DNA of 19,007 bases, taken from the NCBI GenBank assembly GCA_028683995.1, contig JAQUGU010000004.1, forward strand, positions 3,646-22,652, given 5' to 3'. The notes under the pieces are model-generated. The model did no database searches and had not been told where the DNA came from. It worked only from the letters and a program-made list of their open reading frames with translations. Origin of the DNA: Syntrophomonadaceae bacterium. Its GTDB lineage: Bacteria; Bacillota; Syntrophomonadia; Syntrophomonadales; Syntrophomonadaceae. Both the position numbers and the translations under genes were made by a program. Of the stretch, positions 13,354 through 19,007 are shown one piece after another (within the stretch, counting starts at the first letter, position 1; each line of letters begins with the position of its first letter).

Positions 13354-14128
13354 AACCCGGGTGCTTACGGCAGTCATTGGCATTCCTGTTTTGTTGGGAG
13401 TATTGTATCTCGGGGGCATGTACTGGAAGTTATTTTTTGCGCTGATGGGAATAATGGCTTTTCTGGAGTTTGCTCGCATGATGTCTAATATTCAACTAAG
13501 GCCTTTGCTGGTACCGGGACTGCTTTTGTTGTTGTTACTCCTTTTTACCCCCGATTCATATTTATATCCTGGAATATTTGCCATATTAATACTGGCAGTG
13601 ACTGTGTCCATCTTAAAGTATCCCGATTTAACCCTTAAAGATACCGCAATAAGCCTTTTTGGAGCTGCTTACATAGGGTTCTTATTAAGTTATGCGATAG
13701 AAATTGCTGATTTACAGCATTCTTTTATTATTATTGTACTAGCCCTGCTCCTTACCTGGGGTAGTGACACCGGGGCCTATTTTGCCGGCAAGGTGTGGGG
13801 GACACATAAAATGACTCCTATTCTGAGTCCGAATAAGACCTGGGAGGGGGCGATCGGGGGACTGGTAGTTTCTGCTATTACCGCCCTTATCTTTTTTTTG
13901 GTAATAGATATTGAAGGTGTTAGCCCTGCATATGCTTTATTGTTAGGGATAGGCGCAAGCATTCTGGCTCAACTGGGAGATTTTTTTATATCCGGGGCCA
14001 AGAGGTTCTTTCAAGTTAAAGACAGTGGAAAAATTATACCTGGACATGGAGGGGTATTAGACCGTTTTGACAGCTTCCTCCTGCTAGTTCCTCTGGTTTA
14101 TTATTTTTCCATTTATATTATAATTTAA
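13340..14128 (+). CDS. cdsA: Phosphatidate cytidylyltransferase (CDP-diacylglycerol synthase)
   Basis: Integral membrane enzyme converting phosphatidic acid and CTP to CDP-diacylglycerol, the branch point for phospholipid synthesis. Several hydrophobic segments run through the protein. SPNKTWEG near 163-170 and the family signature ending VKDSGKIIPGHGG then LDRFD (about 218-243) are intact, including the metal-binding acidic residues. Length of about 262 is normal. The start is uncertain among GTG 13337, ATG 13340 and GTG 13346; AGAAGGG at 13331-13337 is best spaced for 13346, while ATG is the stronger codon. It overlaps uppS and is followed by a 262-base gap with a partial repeat. Confidence 0.96.
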   Translation: MRVFKTRVLTAVIGIPVLLGVLYLGGMYWKLFFALMGIMAFLEFARMMSNIQLRPLLVPGLLLLLLLLFTPDSYLYPGIFAILILAVTVSILKYPDLTLKDTAISLFGAAYIGFLLSYAIEIADLQHSFIIIVLALLLTWGSDTGAYFAGKVWGTHKMTPILSPNKTWEGAIGGLVVSAITALIFFLVIDIEGVSPAYALLLGIGASILAQLGDFFISGAKRFFQVKDSGKIIPGHGGVLDRFDSFLLLVPLVYYFSIYIII

Positions 14129-14183
14129 TCTACGGTTGATTCCACTGCAAAAAGTAATAAATATGCATACGACTGAATAATTA

Positions 14184-14235
14184 GACGCGGAACCCTCGGA
14201 ATCATTAGGGAACTACGCGGATTTATTTGGGATTA
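14184..14235 (+). repeat. Left half of the palindromic element, copy C
   Basis: Starts GACGCGGAA (14184-14192) and aligns with the left arms of copies A and B (CGGAATCATTAGGGA, then TACGCGGATTT near 14214-14224), but no TCCGCGTC right arm or CTATTTTC end follows. The remainder of the cdsA-to-transporter gap (14236-14376) is AT-rich, with TTCTTAATTATTAATTC at 14270-14286, and shows no convincing gene or promoter. Confidence 0.7.
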
Positions 14236-14390
14236 AAATAAAGAGAAATACAGAGTATTTCAACGATAATTCTTAATTATTAATTCAAAAACACTATCTT
14301 TTGACCACGTATTCACTAATATTCACTCACATAGGAGTTTTTGCAGTAGAATCATGGTTTTTTTATCTATTTAAAAAAGGGGGGAGTAAA

Positions 14391-15509
14391 ATGGACCCTG
14401 AACTACAGAAGAATGTTAAACTATTAACCCGACTAACTATACTGGTTATGGCGCTGGTAGCTATATATCTTTTATTTACCTATGTATTCCCACTGGCAGG
14501 GCGGATACTATCATATCTTCCTGTAATCTTTCTGCCCTTTATCTTTGCTCTGCTATTAGCCTTGATAACCGAACCAGTAGTTCGATTTTGTGAAAAAAGG
14601 ATAAGGCTTGGTAGAGCCTGGGCCGTAGTTATTAGCCTGATTATAGTGGTTGGAGGATTTATCTACCTGGTATCAGCAATTATTTCTATAATTATCAAGG
14701 ATCTATCCCGGCTTTATCCTCAGGTAGCCCACTATTCCGATCAGATAATAAACCGGGTTATTAGTACCATTGGTGATTTCCAGGTTTTCTATCTGCGTTT
14801 AAATCTGCCTCCCCAGGTAGAGAACACCATACAGGACAATTTGGGGAAGAGTTTACAAGCCTTGCAAACGGTACTGGATGGTAGTATTAATGTATTGATA
14901 CAAACCCTTGCTTTGTTGCCTGGTGCCTTGATATTCCTGATGATTGCTACCGTTGCTACTTTCTTTATAATGAAAGACCGGAAGGCTTTGAAGGAATTTT
15001 CTATGCATTTTATTCCCAGCAGCGCACAGTCCAAAACCGTAAAAATAACCAGTGAGTTGTTTGCGGCTCTGGTCGGATTTTTAAAGGCTTACAGCATATT
15101 AATTACCATTACCGCAGTGGTAACCATGGTATCGCTTAAAGTCTTGCGGGTGGACTATGCATTAACAATTGGTATTTTAGTAGGTATTTGCGATATATTA
15201 CCGGTACTGGGACCAGGAACGATATTTGTACCCTGGATTCTCTGGAATTTTATAAGCGGAAATCATAGCCTGGCAATAGGCTTGTTGGTAGTATATGTTC
15301 TAATTTCCGTAGTCCGACAATTCCTGGAACCTAAAATTGTTGGGGATAATATCGGATTACATCCTCTGGCTACCCTGATATCGCTGTATGCCGGTCTGCA
15401 ATTAGGAGGTATCATAGGGATGATAATGGGTCCGGTTACGGTGGTTATAATAATGGCTTGCTATCGGGCAGGTCTTTTTAAAGGCCTGGGATGGGGGAAG
15501 AAGGATTGA
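14391..15509 (+). CDS. AI-2E family (UPF0118/DUF20) membrane transporter
   Basis: Multi-pass inner-membrane protein of the family that includes TqsA/YdgG (implicated in autoinducer-2 export) and Bacillus proteins with reported Na+/H+ antiport; the substrate here cannot be told. I chose ATG 14391 (372 residues) because AAGGGGGGAG at 14377-14386 sits just upstream; an in-frame TTG at 14301 would add 30 residues with no ribosome binding site. About eight hydrophobic segments are seen, with a soluble stretch around 103-170. Family motifs: DILPVLGPG at 268-276, EPKIVGDNIGLHP at 313-325 and GxxGMIMGP near 340-348. It is absent at this place in the Bacillus order. Its end overlaps the dxr reading frame. 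Confidence 0.9.
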   Translation: MDPELQKNVKLLTRLTILVMALVAIYLLFTYVFPLAGRILSYLPVIFLPFIFALLLALITEPVVRFCEKRIRLGRAWAVVISLIIVVGGFIYLVSAIISIIIKDLSRLYPQVAHYSDQIINRVISTIGDFQVFYLRLNLPPQVENTIQDNLGKSLQALQTVLDGSINVLIQTLALLPGALIFLMIATVATFFIMKDRKALKEFSMHFIPSSAQSKTVKITSELFAALVGFLKAYSILITITAVVTMVSLKVLRVDYALTIGILVGICDILPVLGPGTIFVPWILWNFISGNHSLAIGLLVVYVLISVVRQFLEPKIVGDNIGLHPLATLISLYAGLQLGGIIGMIMGPVTVVIIMACYRAGLFKGLGWGKKD

Positions 15510-16675
15510 AAGACAAAATAGAAAATGAGAGTATAACTAATATTGTAATACTTGGATCTACCGGCTCTATAGGCAGGCAGGCTTTGGAAGTAGCCGATAA
15601 ACACCCGCAGCGCTTTCGCGTAATTGCTCTTGCTGCCCGGGATGAAGTTTCCCTGCTGCAAGAGCAGGTGCAAAAATATAATCCTCTAGCAGTAGCTGTC
15701 TCTGACCCCAAGGCTTACCTGCAGTTAAAAGAGAAGATAGGTGGCCAATGTAGAGTTCTGGCCGGCATTGACGGCATATGCGAACTCAGTTCCCTGCCCG
15801 AGGTTGATACGGTGCTGGTAGCAGTTAGTGGAGCAGTAGGTATTAAACCAACTCTGGCGGCTATAAGAGCCCATAAGAGAATAGCTCTGGCTAATAAAGA
15901 AACTCTGGTTGCGGCTGGAGATATTGTTATGAAGTCGGCCCGAGAAGAAAACGTAGCCATTATCCCGGTAGATAGTGAGCATTCCGCTGTATTCCAGTGC
16001 CTTCAAGGCGAAAGCAGCTACTTGAAAAAGGTCTGGCTTACTGCTTCGGGCGGACCTTTTAGGAATTTTACCTCGGAAGAACTGGAAAAGGTTACCGTTG
16101 ATATGGCATTAAAGCATCCTAACTGGTCGATGGGACCAAAAATAACTATTGATTCCGCCAGTCTTATGAATAAGGGTCTGGAAGTAATTGAAGCCCACCA
16201 TTTGTTTAATGTTGATTATGACCTGATTCAGGTACTGGTGCAACGAGAAAGCGTTATCCATTCTATGGTAGAACTGGTGGATGGATCATTCCTGGCCCAT
16301 CTGGGTGTAGCTGACATGCGTATCCCCATACAATACGCTTTAACCTGGCCTGGTAGGCTGGAGTCACCAGCCCGCAGCCTTGATTTTACCAGCCTGGCGA
16401 AGATACACTTTGACCAGGTGGATGATAGCCGTTTTCCTTGTTTGAGTTTGGCCTATGGGGCGGGTAGAGCAGGTGGTACCATGCCGGCGGTGTTAAACGC
16501 AGCCAATGAGATAGCCGTAAGCAGCTTCCTCAATGGTAAAATCAAATTTACGGATATACCGGGGCTGGTGGAAAAAACTATGGGCAAACATAACCTGGTA
16601 AAAGATCCGGGTCTGGAGATAATATTTGAGGCCGACAATTGGGCAAGGGAAACTTGCCAGGCTATGATAGACTAA
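15491..16675 (+). CDS. dxr: 1-deoxy-D-xylulose 5-phosphate reductoisomerase
   Basis: Second enzyme of the MEP isoprenoid pathway: converts DXP to 2-C-methyl-D-erythritol 4-phosphate using NADPH and a divalent metal. Rossmann motif GSTGSIG at 22-28; ALANKETLVAAG near 132-143; metal ligands D161 and E163 in PVDSEHSA; flexible-loop region HPNWSMGPKITIDS near 209-222; N227, K228 and E231 in SLMNKGLE. Length of 394 is normal. ATG 15491 has AAAGG 6 bases upstream and overlaps the transporter by 19 bases; a TTG at 15506, overlapping the transporter TGA, is a possible alternative start (389 residues). It supplies precursors used by UppS in the same cluster. Confidence 0.97.
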   Translation: MGEEGLKDKIENESITNIVILGSTGSIGRQALEVADKHPQRFRVIALAARDEVSLLQEQVQKYNPLAVAVSDPKAYLQLKEKIGGQCRVLAGIDGICELSSLPEVDTVLVAVSGAVGIKPTLAAIRAHKRIALANKETLVAAGDIVMKSAREENVAIIPVDSEHSAVFQCLQGESSYLKKVWLTASGGPFRNFTSEELEKVTVDMALKHPNWSMGPKITIDSASLMNKGLEVIEAHHLFNVDYDLIQVLVQRESVIHSMVELVDGSFLAHLGVADMRIPIQYALTWPGRLESPARSLDFTSLAKIHFDQVDDSRFPCLSLAYGAGRAGGTMPAVLNAANEIAVSSFLNGKIKFTDIPGLVEKTMGKHNLVKDPGLEIIFEADNWARETCQAMID

Positions 16676-16701
16676 AAAAGCGAGGGTTAAATAGCTAAAA
16701 T

Positions 16702-16850
16702 GGACGCGGACTCGCTTCACTCGCGCGGATTTAGCAGGGATTTTCGCGGATTTTAATGATAAAAATAATAGATGGTTTATATTCTTATAAAGTCCGCGTG
16801 AATCCGGTTAGAAATCCGCGTTATCCGCGTCCATTCCCCGGTCTATTTTC
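16702..16850 (+). repeat. Palindromic intergenic element, copy D
   Basis: Arms GGACGCGGA (16702-16710) and TCCGCGTCC (16824-16832) are perfect inverted repeats enclosing about 113 bases, with CTATTTTC (16843-16850) on the right. The left arm repeats CGCGGAT-like motifs (16705, 16724, 16745, with AGGGAT at 16736). The right arm repeats ATCCGCGT-like motifs (16793, 16802, 16814, 16823), giving a 9-12 base rhythm. The centre is AT-rich. It fills most of the dxr-rseP gap. Confidence 0.88.
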
Positions 16851-16869
16851 TAATTAAGGGAGGAAAAGT

Positions 16870-17913
16870 ATGAACACAGGTACTACTATATTGATAACCT
16901 TGCTGATTATTGCGGTACTTATACTGGTGCATGAATGGGGCCATTTTATAACTGCACGTAAAATAGGCATACCGGTATGGGAATTCAGTATTGGATTTGG
17001 TCCCAAAGTTTATGGTCGTAAAAAGGATGGAGTGGAATATTCCCTGCGCCTGATACCACTGGGTGGCTATGTACGTATGGCGGGGGAAGAACCGGGTGAT
17101 GACAACGATCCGGAAGGTTTTAACAACCGTACGCCCCTGGAAAAGATAGCGGTAGCTTTTTCCGGACCCTTTATGAACTTTGTTTTAGCCCTTTTGATAT
17201 TTGTTTATATTTATTCCGTGGTAGGTATACCTCAGGTTTCAGATCAGCCCCTGATTGGCCAGGTAGTTGCCAATACCCCGGCAGAACAAGGAGGACTTCA
17301 GGCCAATGACCTGGTTCTGAAGGCAAATAATGAAGATATCAAAACCTGGGAAGAGTTCACGGTTGCTATCAGTTCCACCCCAGAGGGGCAACCCCTTAAC
17401 CTCAAGGTAAAACGTAATGAACAGGTGTTAAACCTGAGTATAACCCCGGTAAAAAATGAAACTACCGATAAACCCAGTATCGGGGTCATGAGTGCCCTGA
17501 CTTATGATAAACAGGGGATAATAAACGCTATTAAAATTGGTTTTCAACAAACCTATGAGTTAACCGTCCTACTCTTATCCAGTTTGGGCATATTAATCAG
17601 CGGTGGAGCTTCCGTAAATGATTTGGCCGGACCGGTAGGTATTTACAAACTAATTGGGGAAGCAGCTCAGGCAGGCATGGTATTATTGCTTAGTTTTACT
17701 GCCTTCCTCAGTATTAACCTGGGAATATTAAACCTGCTTCCCATTCCGGCATTGGATGGAAGTCGGATTGTTTTTGCCCTGGTGGAGGCTATCAGGAAAA
17801 AACCCCTGGAACCTGAAAAAGAAGGTTTTATTCACTGGTTAGGTTTTCTATTTCTAATAATGTTAATGGTTCTGGTGACCTACAACGATATTGTACGATT
17901 AATAAAAGGGTAG
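16870..17913 (+). CDS. rseP: RseP-type site-2 intramembrane zinc metalloprotease
   Basis: Cleaves membrane-embedded substrates such as anti-sigma factors after a first cut, and clears signal-peptide remnants in some species (RasP/YluC in Bacillus). The zinc site HEWGH is at 21-25 within the first membrane segment, and the third ligand lies in LDG at 295-297 (NLLPIPALDGSR). A single PDZ domain spans about 125-195. Further membrane segments lie near 95-118, 268-290 and 320-342. Length of 347 is normal for the one-PDZ Gram-positive form. AAGGGAGGAAAAG precedes the ATG. Flanked on both sides by repeat elements, while its dxr-rseP-ispG context is conserved. Confidence 0.96.
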   Translation: MNTGTTILITLLIIAVLILVHEWGHFITARKIGIPVWEFSIGFGPKVYGRKKDGVEYSLRLIPLGGYVRMAGEEPGDDNDPEGFNNRTPLEKIAVAFSGPFMNFVLALLIFVYIYSVVGIPQVSDQPLIGQVVANTPAEQGGLQANDLVLKANNEDIKTWEEFTVAISSTPEGQPLNLKVKRNEQVLNLSITPVKNETTDKPSIGVMSALTYDKQGIINAIKIGFQQTYELTVLLLSSLGILISGGASVNDLAGPVGIYKLIGEAAQAGMVLLLSFTAFLSINLGILNLLPIPALDGSRIVFALVEAIRKKPLEPEKEGFIHWLGFLFLIMLMVLVTYNDIVRLIKG

Positions 17914-17914
17914 T

Positions 17915-18148
17915 AAGAAAATAGGGTTTTTTGACGCAGAAGGACGTACCCATAGGGCACACGGATGTTCGCTAGCGCTCACTATTAAGGAAGCAGACCC
18001 TTCGGGCACAGATTAACGCTGATAATAATTAAGGAAAAGGAATCTGTGCAAATCACCCTTCACCCTTCGGGTACTACTGATGCTCCCGTTGGTCGCAATT
18101 AAGGTTGCTGTGTCAGAAATGTTGGAATCAAATTAATCTTATTTTCAT
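17915..18148 (+). repeat. Palindromic intergenic element, divergent copy E
   Basis: Ends AAGAAAATAG (17915-17924) and CTTATTTTCAT (18138-18148); inner arms GACGCAGA (17933-17940) and the degenerate GCTGTGTC (18107-18114). A perfect nine-base inverted repeat GCACAGATT (18006-18014) / AATCTGTGC (18041-18049) lies inside. Four mini-palindromes punctuate it: CCCATAGGG (17949), CGCTAGCG (17970), CCCTTCGGG (17998) and ACCCTTCGGGT (18062). It accounts for most of the 327-base rseP-ispG gap; the remaining 18149-18226 is AT-rich with no clear promoter. Confidence 0.75.
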
Positions 18149-18240
18149 GCGTGGTTGCGTTTGTTTAGTATTTTTTTATTTTAATGCTTTTTAAATCATA
18201 ATGAATCTGCATTAATATGGGTCATTAAAGGAAAGTTTAG

Positions 18241-19007
18241 ATGAGAAGAAAAAGTCGAATTATAAAAATAGGCAATGTCGCTATAGGCGGGGACAATCCG
18301 GTGGTGGTTCAGTCCATGACTAATACCGACACCAGGGATATTGACGCTACCGTAGAACAGATTCAGCGATTGGAGCAAGCTGGCTGTGAACTGGTGAGAG
18401 TTGCTGTTGTGGATGAGGAAGCTGCCAGGTCTATAGGAAAAATTAAAAGCCGGATAAATATTCCCCTGATTGCTGATATCCATTTTGATTACCGCCTGGC
18501 CCTGAAAAGTGTAGAGGCGGGTGCTGATGGCCTGCGGATTAATCCGGGTAACATAGGTGAACCCTGGAAGGTACAGGCAGTGGTAAAGTGCTGTCAGGAA
18601 AGAGAAATACCTATTAGAATAGGTGTAAACGCCGGTTCCCTGGATAAGAAACTGCTGGAACGCTATGGTGGGGTATGTGCTGAAGCTATGGTTGCAAGCG
18701 GTCTGGAGAATATTAAGATTCTGGAGGATATGGGCTTTGACCTCATAAAAATCTCCCTAAAAGCCTCATCAGTTATTTTATCACTACAGGCCTATCGGAT
18801 GATGGCGGCAAAGGTTGATTATCCCCTGCATATAGGTATTACCGAAGCTGGTACCCGCGAGCGGGCTTTGATAAAATCAGCTTTAGGAATTGGTATGTTG
18901 CTTAGCGAGGGCATAGGGGATACCATACGGGTATCGCTTACTGCTGACCCGGTGGATGAAGTATGGGCGGCCTATGAGATTTTACGCAGCCTGGGTTTGC
19001 GCCAGCG
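18241..19007 (+). CDS. ispG: (E)-4-hydroxy-3-methylbut-2-enyl diphosphate synthase IspG (3' partial)
   Basis: Iron-sulfur enzyme of the MEP pathway that reductively converts ME-cPP to HMBPP. The frame runs from ATG 18241 without a stop to the last base of the window (255 complete codons). AAAGGAAAG at 18227-18235 is the ribosome binding site. TIM-barrel motifs: QSMTNTDT at 24-31, LVRVAV, IPLIADIHFDY ending at 84, LRINPGNIG ending at 106, RIGVNAGSL and HIGITEAG. The C-terminal cysteines that bind the 4Fe-4S cluster lie beyond the window. Position after rseP fits a shared isoprenoid/envelope cluster with dxr. Confidence 0.97.
   Translation, partial: MRRKSRIIKIGNVAIGGDNPVVVQSMTNTDTRDIDATVEQIQRLEQAGCELVRVAVVDEEAARSIGKIKSRINIPLIADIHFDYRLALKSVEAGADGLRINPGNIGEPWKVQAVVKCCQEREIPIRIGVNAGSLDKKLLERYGGVCAEAMVASGLENIKILEDMGFDLIKISLKASSVILSLQAYRMMAAKVDYPLHIGITEAGTRERALIKSALGIGMLLSEGIGDTIRVSLTADPVDEVWAAYEILRSLGLRQ

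Noticed and set aside
14301..14323. TTGACC at 14301 as the -35 of a promoter for the transporter
   Set aside because: No -10-like hexamer lies 16-18 bases downstream; TAATAT occurs only 10 bases away.
14301..14390. 30-residue N-terminal extension of the AI-2E transporter from a TTG at 14301
   Set aside because: No ribosome binding site precedes the TTG, whereas a strong one precedes ATG 14391, and the extension does not resemble the family N terminus.

Overview
The window looks like a chromosomal segment of a low-to-mid-GC Firmicute of class Clostridia; a Syntrophomonas-like organism is my best guess from gene content and style, not a proven assignment. All genes are on the + strand. Gene order follows the Bacillus subtilis fla/che-to-translation junction (cheB-cheA-cheW-cheC-cheD-sigD-swrB, then rpsB-tsf-pyrH-frr-uppS-cdsA-dxr-rseP). 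Every core gene was identified from protein motifs read directly in the translations.

Region 1 (1-8830) is the distal end of a motility/chemotaxis operon: a PilZ c-di-GMP receptor (5' end outside the window), CheB, CheA, CheW, CheC, CheD, a sigma-28 factor, FapA (DUF342), a small charged unknown protein, and a membrane-anchored protein in the swrB position. The last has a SwrB-like C-terminal end and an internal stretch resembling the N-terminal domain of translation factor IF-2. CheB, CheC and CheD together form the Bacillus-type receptor-adaptation and CheY-P dephosphorylation module. CheR and CheY are not in the window.

Region 2 (8831-12367) is the translation block rpsB, tsf, pyrH, frr. 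It has a good vegetative promoter and structured leader before rpsB, a terminator-like hairpin between rpsB and tsf, and a 564-base repeat-filled gap between tsf and pyrH.

Region 3 (12368-19007) is the isoprenoid/lipid/envelope block: uppS, cdsA, an AI-2E-family transporter not present at this point in the Bacillus order, dxr, rseP and ispG (3' end outside the window). DXR and IspG belong to the MEP isoprenoid pathway, UppS makes the undecaprenyl carrier, CdsA makes CDP-diacylglycerol, and RseP is a site-2 protease.

The most unusual content is intergenic. A family of palindromic elements, bounded by GAAAATAG...CTATTTTC and usually carrying GACGCGGA...TCCGCGTC inner arms with roughly 10-base repeated sub-motifs, occupies the gaps tsf/pyrH (three units in a row), cdsA/AI-2E (half copy), dxr/rseP and rseP/ispG. 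An inverted fragment lies upstream of rpsB. Small palindromes appear as interchangeable modules inside these elements. No tRNA, rRNA, CRISPR array or transposase gene was seen.
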